Shown: positions 17,057 to 26,552, counted from the first letter of the stretch. The stretch is 64,000 nucleotides of DNA from Paenibacillus macerans (GCF_900454495.1 NZ_UGSI01000001.1:5108501-5172500); one strand, 5' to 3'. Numbers and translations: made by a program. Notes: generated from the sequence alone by a model not told the origin.

Positions 17057-18508
17057 ATGGAGCAAGGTAGCAAAAACGGGGCCGGACATGGCGAAAAAAA
17101 CCGCCGGGAATCCGATTCCCTAGGCAAAATGACAATTCCCGCCGACGTTTATTACGGGATTCATACGGCGCGGGCCATGGACAATTTTCCGGTTAGCGGA
17201 AGGCCGGTCAACCGCCGCCTGATCGCGGCGCTCGTGCTGGTGAAAAAAGCGGCGGCCGCCGTGAACGGCAAGCTGGGACTGATTCCGGCGGAAGTGGCGG
17301 AAGCGATTCTTTGGGCGTGCGACGAAATCAACGCAGGCGAGCTGCAGGACCAGTTTACGGTTGACGCGCTGCAGGGCGGGGCGGGCACCTCCACCAACAT
17401 GAATGTCAACGAGGTCGTGGCCAACCTGGCCATCGAACGGCTTGGCGGGCAAAAAGGCGACTACGGGCTGGTTCATCCGCTGAATCACGTCAACTGCTGC
17501 CAGTCGACCAACGATGTGTACCCGACCGCGCTGCGCATCGCCGCGATCCGGCTGCTGCGCCCGCTCAGCGAAGCTTACGCATCTTTGCAGGAAGCGCTGC
17601 AGGAGAAGGAGCAGGAATTCGCGGACACGCTGAAGCTGGGCCGCACGCAGCTGATGGACGCCCTGCCGATGATGGCCGGGCAAGGGTTCGGCGCCTATGC
17701 CAAAGCGGCTGCGCGCGACCGGTGGCGGTTATACAAAGCGGAGGAGCGGCTGCGCGAAATTCCGCTCGGCGGCACCGCCATCGGGACGGGGCTTGGGGCC
17801 CCGCGGGCATACAGCTGCCAGGTGGTAGAGATGCTGCGGGATTTGACGGGGCTGGGTCTCGCCCAAAGCGAATATCCGATGGATCCGACGCAAAATTGGG
17901 ACATCTTCGTCGAGGTGTCCGGCCTGCTGAAGGCGGCGGCCGTCACCCTGCTCAAAATCGCCGGCGATTTGCGCCTCTTGGCGTCCGGACCGGCCGGCGG
18001 CATCGGCGAATACACGCTGCCTGCCGTGCAGGCCGGCTCCTCGATTATGCCGGGCAAGGTCAACCCGGTCATGGCCGAGATGGCCGGGCTGACCGCCATG
18101 CGCGTCATCGCGAACGATGCGGCGATCACCATGGCCGCCGCCGGGGGCCAGCTCGAACTCAACGCGTTTGGCCCGCTGATCGCCGATTCCCTGCTGGACT
18201 CGCTGGAGATTCTGCAGCGGGCCGTGGAGCTGTTCGAGCGGCGCTGCGTGCGCGGGATCGCCGTGAACGAGGCGGTGTGCCGCGCGCATTTGCAGCGCTC
18301 CACCGTGTTGGCGACGGCGCTTGTCCCCCATTTGGGGTACGAGCTTGCCGCCGAAATCGCGGGTGCGGCCGCCCGGGAAGGCCAAACCGTGGAGCAGGCC
18401 GCCCTGGAGCGCGGGCTGCTGACCGCCGAACAGGCGGCCCGGATCCTGAACCCGCTTGAAGTAACCAAGCCGGGCATTCCCGGCAAATCAGGGAGGAACA
18501 CGAGATGA
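17057..18508 (+). CDS. aspA: Aspartate ammonia-lyase (aspartase), fumarase/aspartase superfamily
   Basis: The enzyme splits L-aspartate to fumarate and ammonia. The 483-residue product has the superfamily signature GSSIMPGKVNPV near residue 334, the aspartase-like SLGKMTIPADVYYGIHTARA start, and the substrate region VDALQGGAGTSTNMNVNEV. Class II fumarase is the alternative; the link to hydF favours aspartase, since hyd operons in many Firmicutes carry aspA. The ATG has GGAGG nine bases upstream; the frame stays open about 28 codons further up without a better start. It runs against the surrounding minus-strand genes, and its last codon overlaps hydF (ATGA). Confidence 0.85.
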   Translation: MEQGSKNGAGHGEKNRRESDSLGKMTIPADVYYGIHTARAMDNFPVSGRPVNRRLIAALVLVKKAAAAVNGKLGLIPAEVAEAILWACDEINAGELQDQFTVDALQGGAGTSTNMNVNEVVANLAIERLGGQKGDYGLVHPLNHVNCCQSTNDVYPTALRIAAIRLLRPLSEAYASLQEALQEKEQEFADTLKLGRTQLMDALPMMAGQGFGAYAKAAARDRWRLYKAEERLREIPLGGTAIGTGLGAPRAYSCQVVEMLRDLTGLGLAQSEYPMDPTQNWDIFVEVSGLLKAAAVTLLKIAGDLRLLASGPAGGIGEYTLPAVQAGSSIMPGKVNPVMAEMAGLTAMRVIANDAAITMAAAGGQLELNAFGPLIADSLLDSLEILQRAVELFERRCVRGIAVNEAVCRAHLQRSTVLATALVPHLGYELAAEIAGAAAREGQTVEQAALERGLLTAEQAARILNPLEVTKPGIPGKSGRNTR

Positions 18509-19758
18509 GCTTAAACGCTACGCCGCGCGGAGAGCGGACGCATATTACGGTGTTGGGACGGACGAATGCCGGGAAATCCAGCTTGGTTAACGCCTTGACC
18601 GGGCAGGATATTTCCGTGGTGTCCCCGGTTCGGGGAACGACGACCGATCCGGTGTATAAAGCGATGGAACTGCTCCCGCTGGGACCGGTCGTATTGATCG
18701 ATACCGCCGGGCTTGATGACGAGGGTCTGCTCGGCGGACTGCGCCGGCAGAAAACGCGGGAACTGATGGAGCGCACCGATCTCGCTTTGCTGGTGATCGA
18801 CGCGGCGGAGGCCTTGCTTACGGGAGCCGATGCCTTTTATCCGGGCCTGCTCGCCGAGTTAAAGGAGAAAAACATCCCCGTGGTCGGGGTGCTCAATAAA
18901 ATCGACACCATCGATGAGGTCGATACGGCGCGGGCTCGGGTGAAGGCGCGGCTAGGATTGGATTGCCTGCCGTTCAGCGCCGCGGCGGGGACGGGCGTGG
19001 CCGAGCTTACAAAAGCGATCACGGGCGCGCTCCCCCACGATGACGACCGTTTCCGGATCGTCGGCGATCTGCTCTCCCCCGGCGATGTCGTTGTGCTGGT
19101 CGTGCCGATCGACAAGGCCGCCCCCAAAGGCCGGCTGATTTTGCCGCAGCAGCAGACGATCCGCGATATTTTGGAGAGCGACGCCAGCGCCGTCGTCACC
19201 AAGGAACATGAGCTGCGGGCAACGTTGGAGCGATTGAAGGGGAACCCGCGGATGGTCATTACCGACTCGCAGGTTTTTCTCAAAGTGGCCGCCGATACTC
19301 CGAAAGAAGTGCCGCTGACCTCGTTTTCCATTTTGTTCGCTCGCCACAAAGGCGATCTGGGCGAGCTGGTCAAAGGCGCCCGGGCCATCGAAAACCTGCG
19401 CGACGGCGATCACGTGCTGATCGCGGAAGCCTGCACCCACCATCGGCAGTCCGACGACATCGGCTCCGTCAAAATCCCGCGCTGGCTGCGCCAGATGACG
19501 GGGAAACAGCTGCATATCGAGCAATTCTCCGGCCACAGTTACCCGCCGGACCTGACCCGCTATGCGCTGATCGTTCACTGCGGCGCCTGCATGCTGAACC
19601 GCCGCGATATGCTGCATCGCCTCGACGAGGCTAAAGCCGCCGGCGTGCCGATCGTCAACTACGGTGTACTGATCGCGTACATCCACGGCGTGTTCCCGCG
19701 CGCGATCGAGCTGTTCCCCTCCGTCATGATGGCTTGGGAGGAGTCGGCGGTTTTGTAG
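18505..19758 (+). CDS. hydF: [FeFe]-hydrogenase maturation GTPase HydF
   Basis: HydF is the scaffold on which HydE and HydG build the 2Fe precursor of the hydrogenase H-cluster before transfer to HydA. The 417-residue product has a GTPase domain (P-loop GRTNAGKSSLVNAL, DTAG, NKID) at residues 10-175, a dimerisation domain, and a C-terminal cluster domain with the expected ligands CTH near residue 310 and HCGAC about 50 residues later. The start ATG overlaps the aspA stop and has GGGAGGAA upstream. hydE, hydG and the hydrogenase are not in the window. Confidence 0.93.
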   Translation: MSLNATPRGERTHITVLGRTNAGKSSLVNALTGQDISVVSPVRGTTTDPVYKAMELLPLGPVVLIDTAGLDDEGLLGGLRRQKTRELMERTDLALLVIDAAEALLTGADAFYPGLLAELKEKNIPVVGVLNKIDTIDEVDTARARVKARLGLDCLPFSAAAGTGVAELTKAITGALPHDDDRFRIVGDLLSPGDVVVLVVPIDKAAPKGRLILPQQQTIRDILESDASAVVTKEHELRATLERLKGNPRMVITDSQVFLKVAADTPKEVPLTSFSILFARHKGDLGELVKGARAIENLRDGDHVLIAEACTHHRQSDDIGSVKIPRWLRQMTGKQLHIEQFSGHSYPPDLTRYALIVHCGACMLNRRDMLHRLDEAKAAGVPIVNYGVLIAYIHGVFPRAIELFPSVMMAWEESAVL

Positions 19759-19881
19759 GCGCGAACCTATACTTTAGGCACGTGTTAGCGCGTGGTGTGC
19801 GGGAAGGGATGGACATTAGGCGTACCCCTCCGCTGCCGAAGTAGCAATAATTTTGGGTGTATTCCGGGATTTTCCTTCCCC

Positions 19882-20150
19882 CACCATTAGCGCTGCATCA
19901 ATTCTGATCTGACAAGATACATTTTCTAGCCACACCAATATTCTAACGGTTGCCACTAGCGCTATTTGTTCCAGGAACGTTGATTTCAAATTGTAACGGT
20001 TGCCATGGCGCTTATTTCACTGAAATCCGGCTTAGTTTGCTTAGATTCAGGCAAATAACGGCGCTCACAACCGTTAAAATTTAGAATAGGACCTTTTTCG
20101 AAAAATAGCCGCTGTTACAACCGTTAGATTTCCGGGTAGTTTTTCCGGGT
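19882..20150 (-). repeat. Family-1 intergenic element, copy C (reverse orientation, one end lost)
   Basis: The left end carries the terminal sequence (CACCATTAGCGCTGCATCAA), followed by modules in the opposite order to copy A, ending with ACAACCGTTAGATTTCCGGG. The second terminal repeat is not recognisable. It lies between the 3' ends of hydF and rqcP. Confidence 0.8.
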
Positions 20151-20202
20151 AATCCTTTTACCGCTATTCCCCCCTGAGCTCGACAAAAACGGTAGCAAGA
20201 AT

Positions 20203-20238
20203 GCAAAAAAAACATGCCCCGCCTAAACGGGACATGCT
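20203..20238 (-). terminator. Intrinsic terminator after rqcP
   Basis: On the minus strand the stem GCATGTCCCG/CGGGGCATG is followed by an eight-T run. It ends the mazG-HU-rqcP unit just before the aspA-hydF block. Confidence 0.85.
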
Positions 20239-20254
20239 CGTGGCCTGCCGCGAA

Positions 20255-20536
20255 TCAGGTCCAATCCAGACCGTTACCCTTCGCGATCGGCTCTTCCTTA
20301 ATCAAGGTATACAAGGTCGCAGCTTCATCCTTGCGGGTCGTTTCTGCCAGGCGCTCAACGCGGACGGTCACCAGCTTTTGGCCGAACTGTACCGTGATTT
20401 CGTCGCCCACCTTCACCGTACTGCTCGGCTTGGATTCGCGTCCGTTGATGAGAACTCTGCCTTGCTCGGAGACATCTTTTGCAACCGTGCGCCGCTTAAT
20501 TAACCGTGATACCTTCAGGAATTTATCAAGACGCAT
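20255..20536 (-). CDS. rqcP: RqcP (YabO), S4-domain ribosome quality control factor
   Basis: RqcP binds the large ribosomal subunit with RqcH and supports poly-alanine tailing of stalled nascent chains. The 93-residue product is essentially an S4 domain (MRLDKFLKVSRLIKRRTVAK, then GRVLINGRESKPSSTVKVGD). The ATG overlaps the HU stop (TAATG), indicating translational coupling. In B. subtilis yabO follows yabN and precedes yabP; here HU is inserted before it and aspA-hydF after it. Confidence 0.93.
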   Translation of the reverse strand: MRLDKFLKVSRLIKRRTVAKDVSEQGRVLINGRESKPSSTVKVGDEITVQFGQKLVTVRVERLAETTRKDEAATLYTLIKEEPIAKGNGLDWT

Positions 20537-20808
20537 TATTTTACAGCTTCTTTAAGTTTGTTGCCCGCTTTGAATGCCGGAACATTGGATGCCGGAATTT
20601 CAATCGTTTTGCCCGTTTGCGGGTTGCGGCCGGTACGGCCGGAACGTTTGCGGGTTTCGAACGTGCCGAAGCCGATCAATTGTACTTTGTCTCCGCCAGC
20701 AAGAGCATCCGTGATTTCGCCGAGAAAACCGTTCAATACGGCTTCAACGTCTTTTTTCGTCAAACCGCTTTTGCTGGAAATGTTGTTGATCAGATCTGTT
20801 TTGTTCAT
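20536..20808 (-). CDS. hup: HU family DNA-binding protein
   Basis: This 90-residue histone-like protein bends DNA and compacts the nucleoid. It has the HU core: MNKTDLINNISSKSGLTKKD, LIGFGTFETRKRSGRTGRNP and EIPASNVPAFKAGNKLKEAV. GGGAGG lies upstream of the ATG. HU at this site, coupled to rqcP, is common in Paenibacillus-type genomes; B. subtilis hbs is elsewhere. An IHF-like assignment is unlikely in this lineage. Confidence 0.95.
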   Translation of the reverse strand: MNKTDLINNISSKSGLTKKDVEAVLNGFLGEITDALAGGDKVQLIGFGTFETRKRSGRTGRNPQTGKTIEIPASNVPAFKAGNKLKEAVK

Positions 20809-20992
20809 TAATAATGCCTCCCAATAAATAAAAAGATAGGTGATACCTTGGCACTACAGGCAAAAAGCCTGATTTAAAGCCATTACGATATCTTTGTAAC
20901 AGTATTCTTGCTTTACGTTTAAAATCCTGCCCGGACCGTAACTTTTTTTTAATTTTTTCGCGAAAAAACCGAATTTTAGGCCTTTTATCCCA

Positions 20993-22489
20993 TTATTCCC
21001 GTTCTTTCGACTTAGCTTCCTCCCATAGTACATCCATTTCCGACAAGGAGCTATCGCCCGGCGTTTTCCCCTGGGCTCTCAGCCGTTCCTCCACAAAATG
21101 AAACCGCCGGGTGAATTTGGCGATCGTCCGCGACAGGGCCTGCTCGGGATCGGCGCCGATATAGCGGGCCGCGTTAACGACCGAGAACAGCACGTCCCCC
21201 AGCTCAAGCTCCTGCGCTTCCGGATCAAGCTTGTCCTGCACCGCTTGCTTGAGTTCGGCGATCTCTTCCTCCAGCTTGTCCCATACCCCGTCGATTTGCT
21301 CCCAATCGAAGCCCGCTTTGGCTGCTTTTTTTTGCAGCTTGTAAGCCTTCATCAAAGCCGGCAAATCGCGCGGCACCCCGCTAAGGGCCGATTGCTGCTC
21401 GGGCTTGATGCCTTTGCGCCGTTTTTCTTCGGCTTTCATCGCTTCCCAGTTGTTCAGCGCCGCTTCGGCGTCCTCCGCGCTCAAATTGCCGAATACGTGA
21501 GGATGGCGGTAGAGCAGCTTTTCGTTCAGTTCGCGGATGACGTCGTATACCGTAAAGGTGCCGAGCTCTTCTTCCATTTGGGAATGGAGCATGATTTGCA
21601 GCAGCAGATCGCCCAGTTCCTCGCGCATATGGTCGGGATCGTCGTCATCGATCGTTTCGAGCACCTCGTACGTTTCTTCGATGAGATTTTTGCGGATCGA
21701 CTGATGCGTTTGCTCGCGGTCCCACGGGCATCCGCCGGGGCTGCGCAGAATCGTCACGATTTCGTGCAGGCGCTCGAAGCTGCGGATGCGCAAGGCCTCG
21801 TCTTCACTGGCCGGCACGTAGACGAGCGACAGATTGCCGTACCCATCGATGCGGTCCAGCTCATACAGCGGGATACGCCGGATCTGCTCCTGCCCGGCGA
21901 CGCCGAGGGCATGTCCGACAACGACGGGATAATCGTCGGGGAATACCTCCATCAGCCCGAGCTTCACCTCCGACGCGGTAAGCTGGTCGTACACCTGGCC
22001 GATCAGCGTATGCCGGCGGGGGTCGATCCGTTCCCCATTAACGGCGGTTGCGTCAAGCAGCGCAAACCCCTCGATCGGGTCGAACCCGAGGCGGACAAAC
22101 GCTTCATCCAGGAAACTCTCGCCTCCAACAATCTCCAGCTCGATTCCGGATTGCGGGCAGTGCTCCCGCAGCAGCTTGACCGTCGCCTCGGCAACCATCG
22201 GATGGCCGGGCACGGCATAAACGATTTCCATGCCTGCCGGGCCGTATTCGGCCCGCTTAAGCAGCCGTGCGGCAATTTCCTCATAGACGGAAGGAAAATC
22301 CTCCTTCGCTTCGTACACGTCGTCGAACGAAACGAACGAGACCCCCGTCTCCTCCAGCCAGGCCACGACCGGATGGTCTTTCGTCCGCACGTACCGCTCC
22401 CCCGCCCCCTGAAGGCTTTTCAGGCTTCCCAAGGTCAGCTTGTCGGGATCGCCCGACCCGAGCCCGACGACCGTAATGCGAGCGCTCAT
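20993..22489 (-). CDS. mazG: YabN: tetrapyrrole-methylase-like domain fused to MazG nucleotide pyrophosphohydrolase
   Basis: The 498-residue protein has an N-terminal TP_methylase-like domain (residues 4-220, starting ITVVGLGSGDPDKLTLGSL) and a MazG domain (from about 240: LRSPGGCPWDREQTHQSI, then LIEETYEVLETIDDDDPDHM and LGDLLLQIMLHS). The two MazG repeats end with LELGDVLFSVVNAARYIG. It should hydrolyse NTPs or aberrant nucleotides; the methylase-like half has no known substrate. It is the usual first gene before HU/rqcP, with GAGGAAGAG before the ATG. Confidence 0.92.
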   Translation of the reverse strand: MSARITVVGLGSGDPDKLTLGSLKSLQGAGERYVRTKDHPVVAWLEETGVSFVSFDDVYEAKEDFPSVYEEIAARLLKRAEYGPAGMEIVYAVPGHPMVAEATVKLLREHCPQSGIELEIVGGESFLDEAFVRLGFDPIEGFALLDATAVNGERIDPRRHTLIGQVYDQLTASEVKLGLMEVFPDDYPVVVGHALGVAGQEQIRRIPLYELDRIDGYGNLSLVYVPASEDEALRIRSFERLHEIVTILRSPGGCPWDREQTHQSIRKNLIEETYEVLETIDDDDPDHMREELGDLLLQIMLHSQMEEELGTFTVYDVIRELNEKLLYRHPHVFGNLSAEDAEAALNNWEAMKAEEKRRKGIKPEQQSALSGVPRDLPALMKAYKLQKKAAKAGFDWEQIDGVWDKLEEEIAELKQAVQDKLDPEAQELELGDVLFSVVNAARYIGADPEQALSRTIAKFTRRFHFVEERLRAQGKTPGDSSLSEMDVLWEEAKSKERE

Positions 22490-22636
22490 GCTCTCTTCCT
22501 CCCTCTGCTTCAGTCCGTTTCTGCATGTACCTAATATACCACTGCCGGAGCAAAATATGAAATCGGGCAGGGCAAGCCAAACCGCGATGCGGACAACGCT
22601 GCACTCTAACGGACTGAGAAGACGCTAAAAATACGT

Positions 22637-22927
22637 GTTCAAAAAGTCAAGTTTTCAGCACCGAAGCTTATGCTTACGATGTGCGTTTCTTCATAACGCT
22701 TTAGGTCGGATGAAGTTAGGGACGAAGTAGCGGAGCTAATCGCTTTTGGAGAAAACGGCTCCAGAAGGATAGGCTCTTGGAAGGTATGTGAGCAACTGAA
22801 ATGTTTCCGTAGGAAACATGCTTCGGAAGCATCCGCCCCACCCGGCTGAATTCAAGACTCCACGTCGAATTTGCTTCGTAACCTGCTTCGTGACCCGCTT
22901 AATGGTCAAAAGATGACTTTTTTGAAT
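22637..22927. repeat. Family-3 element, full-length copy (MITE-like)
   Basis: The element starts GTTCAAAAAGTCA and ends with TGACTTTTTTGAA, an inverted terminal repeat, and is about 291 bp long without an open reading frame of note. Its left half is clearly related to 54258-54406 in reverse orientation. Short derivatives with only the ends occur at 41492 and 42813. A non-autonomous transposable element fits; no transposase is in the window. Confidence 0.8.
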
Positions 22928-22998
22928 TGCCTCTAGAAGCAATTTTCGCATCATTCCCCAGCTAACGGACACAAGAGACGCTATTGCCGGAAAATTCC

Positions 22999-23309
22999 GC
23001 TGGCGTTGCATAACGCCTGCACAAAATCTCCGGTACACCTTGCCCGCTATTCCATTTGGGATCACGCCAGAAATCTAACGGTTGTATTAGTCGCTATTTT
23101 GCCAAAAAAGACCCTTTCTAAATTTTAACGGTTGTGAGCGCGGTTATCTGCTCAAATCTGAGCCCAAATCGCCGGGTTTTAGCTAAATAAGCGCTATGGC
23201 AACCGTTAGAATATGAAAACGGCGTTATTGGAGCAAATAGCGGCTGTGGCAACCGTTAGAACGTGGTGGCGAGAAAATGTATCTTGCCGGATTTAATGCA
23301 ACGTTAGTG
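22999..23309 (+). repeat. Family-1 intergenic element, copy D
   Basis: The copy begins CGCTGGCGTTGCATAACGCC and ends TTTAATGCAACGTTAGTG. It has two forward modules (TCTAACGGTTG and TTTAACGGTTG followed by sequences ending in TATTTTG or TATCTG) and two inverted modules (GGCAACCGTTAGAA). It follows the family-3 element directly, so two mobile-looking repeats are stacked between yabN and the flippase gene. Confidence 0.85.
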
Positions 23310-23527
23310 GGAAAATTAGCTGTTTTGGCAGCCATTTGGACTAATTAACGTCTCACCTGTCCGTTAGAGCGGAATCAGGCGGAAAATTGGGCGCTTAGGA
23401 GCTCTGGTGTCCGTTAAAGCCTGGGGGCCAGGGAGCTCGTGCTTCAGTGGTCTGGACGGCTGCCACCATGGCCTGAGGCAATGATCGCGGTTAGGCCTCG
23501 GTTAGGCCTCTGGCGGGCGGCACCGCC

Positions 23528-23649
23528 GCGGCGGCGAGCGTATATGCCGGCCTGTGCTACGGCAAACACAGCTTCCGAAGCCGCGGCAGCGAGCGTCTGC
23601 GCCGAACGTGCTACGGCAGCAGACGCAGCTTCCGAAGCCGCGCCAGCAG
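23528..23649. repeat. Two-copy tandem repeat (period about 55 bp) over the 3' end of the flippase gene
   Basis: The phrase GTGCTACGGCA...GCAGCTTCCGAAGCCGCG occurs at 23553 and again at 23608. The second copy contains the last codons and stop of the flippase gene; the first lies just past the stop. It looks like a local duplication of the gene's 3' end. Confidence 0.75.
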
Positions 23650-25245
23650 CTTCGGGCCGATCCGCGGCAGGGCGCTAAGCTCTGCCGCGCTGAGCAGCCG
23701 CGCGCGCAGCACCGCGGCGGCAAACACGGCTGCGCCGAGCAGCACGCCGAGCAGGCTCTCCGCCGCGGCCGCCGTACGGCCGGGCGGCAGCAGCTCGGCG
23801 ACGGCGAGGCGCAGCGCCGTCACGGCGGCGGCCATCGCCAGGAGGGCCGCCGCCGGGCGCAGCAGCGCGTCCCGCAGGCGCGGACGCAGCCCCGCGCGGC
23901 GCAGCAGCAGCGCAGCGTTCAGCGCGGCGGCCGCGCCATAGGCGGCGATGCCGGCGATGGCCGCGCCGGTGATGCCGAGCCGCGGCACCAGCAGCGCGTT
24001 CAGCGCCGCCTTGAGCAGCGCCGCCGCGAGCAGGTGCAGCGCCGGAGCGCGCTGGGCGCCGAGGCCCTGCAGCAGCGCGCTGGTCACGACCATCAGCGCG
24101 CCGGGTGCGGCCGTCCAGGCGATCCAGGCAAACGTGGCGCTGCCGGCCGCGTCCTCATAGAGCATCACATTGATCGGCTCCGCGAGCAGCGCCAGCCCCA
24201 GGGACGCCGCCAGCCCGATCAGCCAAAACCAGCGGAGCGCGGTTTGCGTTTGCCTGCGTATGGCGGCGGTGTCGGATTTCATCCGCAGTTCGGCCATCGC
24301 CGGGATAAACAGCACCGACAAAGAAGTGGCCAGCATGGTCACGAGCTGAACGAGCGGGATGCCCCGGTTGTATATCCCTACCTGCCCCATAACGCGTATC
24401 TCGTCCCCATGGACATTCAGCAGGCGCGGCAGCGAGAACGTGTCCACCAGGCTGATCAACGGGACCGCCAAAGCGGCCAGGCTGATCGGAATCGCGTATT
24501 TCAAGAGCGCCGGAAAAAGCTCCCGTCTCCCCTTTGACGGCGGAAAATTACGTTGCCGTGCAGGTTCTTCGGGCGACGATTCCAAGGGTCCCCTTTTCGC
24601 AAACCGCCAATACAGCAGCATGATCAGCAGGCTGGCGGCCGCTCCCGCGGATGAGCCGGCCAGCGCGCCGCCGCCCAGCGCGGGGTCGCCCGCCGACATC
24701 CGGCTCAAATAGAGCAGCAGCACGATCATGACGGTGACCCGCACCGCTTGTTCGGTGACCTGCGATACGGCTGTCGGCAGCATATTTTGCAGGCCTTGAT
24801 AATACCCCCGCAGCGCGGCGCTGACCGGGTAAAACAGCAGCGCCGGCGCGGCCGCCTGCAAGGCCGGGACGATCAGGCTGCTGCCGATCAAACGCGCCAG
24901 CAGCGGAGCTCCAAAGTACAGCAGGATTGCGCCCGCCGCGCCGAACACCATCATCATGGCCGCCGCCAGCCGCAGAACCTCGCGTTGTTCCGGTACGTTG
25001 CCTACGGCATGGCGCTCCGCCACAAATTTAGACACGGCGGCTTGAAAACCCGATGTGGTCAGCGTAATGAGCAGCGTATAAAAAGGATACACCGTATTGT
25101 AAATGCCAAAAACCCCGTCGCCTCCGATATTCTGCAGCGGTATTTTCTGCAGAGTGCCCAGCAGCTTGGTCAAAATCGCCGCCAAACTTAGGATCGCCGC
25201 TCCCTTCAGGAGCTTGGAAGCCAGGGTAACGCCAGGTTCTTTCAT
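23611..25245 (-). CDS. SpoVB-like polysaccharide/lipid flippase (MATE/PST family, YabM type)
   Basis: The 544-residue membrane protein has about 14 hydrophobic helices and the family start LASKLLKGAAILSLAAILTKLLGTLQKIPLQ. Members (SpoVB, YabM, MurJ-like) move lipid-linked wall or polysaccharide precursors across the membrane. Position next to spoVT and yabN matches B. subtilis yabM. The last 150 residues are very rich in Ala, Leu and Arg (GC-rich codons), unlike the first part. The exact substrate is unknown. The ribosome binding site is weak (AAGGG). Confidence 0.88.
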   Translation of the reverse strand: MKEPGVTLASKLLKGAAILSLAAILTKLLGTLQKIPLQNIGGDGVFGIYNTVYPFYTLLITLTTSGFQAAVSKFVAERHAVGNVPEQREVLRLAAAMMMVFGAAGAILLYFGAPLLARLIGSSLIVPALQAAAPALLFYPVSAALRGYYQGLQNMLPTAVSQVTEQAVRVTVMIVLLLYLSRMSAGDPALGGGALAGSSAGAAASLLIMLLYWRFAKRGPLESSPEEPARQRNFPPSKGRRELFPALLKYAIPISLAALAVPLISLVDTFSLPRLLNVHGDEIRVMGQVGIYNRGIPLVQLVTMLATSLSVLFIPAMAELRMKSDTAAIRRQTQTALRWFWLIGLAASLGLALLAEPINVMLYEDAAGSATFAWIAWTAAPGALMVVTSALLQGLGAQRAPALHLLAAALLKAALNALLVPRLGITGAAIAGIAAYGAAAALNAALLLRRAGLRPRLRDALLRPAAALLAMAAAVTALRLAVAELLPPGRTAAAAESLLGVLLGAAVFAAAVLRARLLSAAELSALPRIGPKLLARLRKLRLLP

Positions 25246-25347
25246 GGTTTCCCTTTCTTTGCACCTTTAGATAATGGACATGCCAAAGCTTGCAGGTTCC
25301 ATTATATGACGAAACCATGGGTTGCGGCCAATTTTCGGCGGTTTAAC

Positions 25348-25408
25348 GCAAAAAACTTACACATCCGCTCCGAACGGCCGGCCGCCGCGTAAATCGGGGG
25401 TGTGTAAG
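25348..25408 (-). terminator. Intrinsic terminator after spoVT
   Basis: On the minus strand an outer stem CTTACACA/TGTGTAAG encloses a GC-rich palindromic core (GGCCGGCC) and is followed by TTTTTTG. Confidence 0.75.
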
Positions 25409-25440
25409 CTTGAGAATGACACAGGTGAAAGGAGTCTCGT

Positions 25441-25983
25441 TTACTGCTCCATTTGCTTGGCCAGAAAGCCTGCGGCCGTTTCCGCCATTTTCGACTCCAA
25501 CTCCGACATCTTCACGGAACTGTCTTTCGTTAGCAAAACGACGGTCCCGATCGGATCGCCTCCGGCAATAATCGGCGCAATGACGAAAGACGAAATGTTC
25601 TCCGGATGGTCCTTCGTAATTTCGAATTCGCCCGCTTCCGTTTCCATTAGGATTTTGCGCCCATCCATGCTGTTTTCCAGCAGCGTACTGATCGGCTTGT
25701 CCAAATATTCCTTTTTCGACGCCCCCGCCACCGCAATCAGCGTATCCCGGTCAGAGATCAGCGTAACATGTCCCGTGCTTTCGTACAACGACTCGGCATA
25801 CTCCTTGGCAAAATCGCCCAATTCGCCGATCGGCGAATATTTTTTCAAAATGACTTCTCCATCGCGGTCCACAAAAATCTCCAGCGGATCTCCTTCACGA
25901 ATCCGCAAAGTCCGGCGAATTTCCTTAGGGATGACGACGCGGCCCAAATCATCAATACGGCGTACAATACCAGTAGCTTTCAT
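25441..25983 (-). CDS. spoVT: Stage V sporulation protein T (SpoVT), forespore regulator
   Basis: SpoVT tunes sigma-G-dependent transcription in the forespore. Residues 1-50 are an AbrB-type swapped-hairpin DNA-binding domain (MKATGIVRRIDDLGRVVIPK), and residues about 55-178 a GAF domain. The length, 180, is close to the 178 of B. subtilis. It lies between mfd/prsA and the flippase gene, as in B. subtilis. Confidence 0.97.
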   Translation of the reverse strand: MKATGIVRRIDDLGRVVIPKEIRRTLRIREGDPLEIFVDRDGEVILKKYSPIGELGDFAKEYAESLYESTGHVTLISDRDTLIAVAGASKKEYLDKPISTLLENSMDGRKILMETEAGEFEITKDHPENISSFVIAPIIAGGDPIGTVVLLTKDSSVKMSELESKMAETAAGFLAKQMEQ

Positions 25984-26339
25984 GTCACATGTTGCCCCGC
26001 TTTCTTAGAAGTTTTGAACTACTGCTTCTCGGATATAGCCTAAACAAAAACCAGTTCTATATACGATCTCTTATGCAAAAATCTGCCGGACGCAGACAAA
26101 AGTGCGATCCAAGCTTGCGAAATGCCGCTGACCGATGCCTGAGGCGGGTAGGGATTTGGTGTACCTGTGATTCTGTCCTTAGTATTCATCCCTAAAGTGC
26201 ACCTTATTCATCATATTGAACCATCATTTTTAAAAATAGCCCCCCCTCCCCGTAAATGTCTGGTTAAGAAAAACCGTCGGAGAAATTCACTCCGGCGGTT
26301 AGTTTGATGCGCTGCGTGGGAAGGGGGGATAAGGAGGCA
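25984..26339. other. Upstream region of spoVT without recognised gene
   Basis: About 350 bases hold no credible reading frame. A sigma-G promoter is expected for spoVT; I see no convincing GHATR-N18-CATNNTA match, so none is annotated. Confidence 0.4.
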
Positions 26340-26552
26340 ACCTTCTGTTAGCGGAAACAGCGGTAATTTATGTCGCTATTTTGAGATTTTATCCATTCTG
26401 GGTTAAATAGCGGAACTTTTTTCCCTTATTTGGGGAGCCAGCTTGAAAAAAAGCATCTTTTTTCCTCATCCCTCTATAATAGCGGTAAAAAAAACCTTTA
26501 TTTCTGGTATGTCCCTCTTTTTGACGAAAATAAGGCCCTTTTTTACCGCTAA
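26340..26552. repeat. Family-2 A/T-rich intergenic repeat with terminal hairpin
   Basis: It carries AATTTATGTCGCTATTTTGA, AAATAGCGGAACTTTTTTCC and a long hairpin with arms AGCGGTAAAAAA (26481) and TTTTTTACCGCT (to 26550). Closely related in order and wording to 55050-55265. The hairpin with its T-rich arm could serve as terminator for prsA. Confidence 0.75.
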
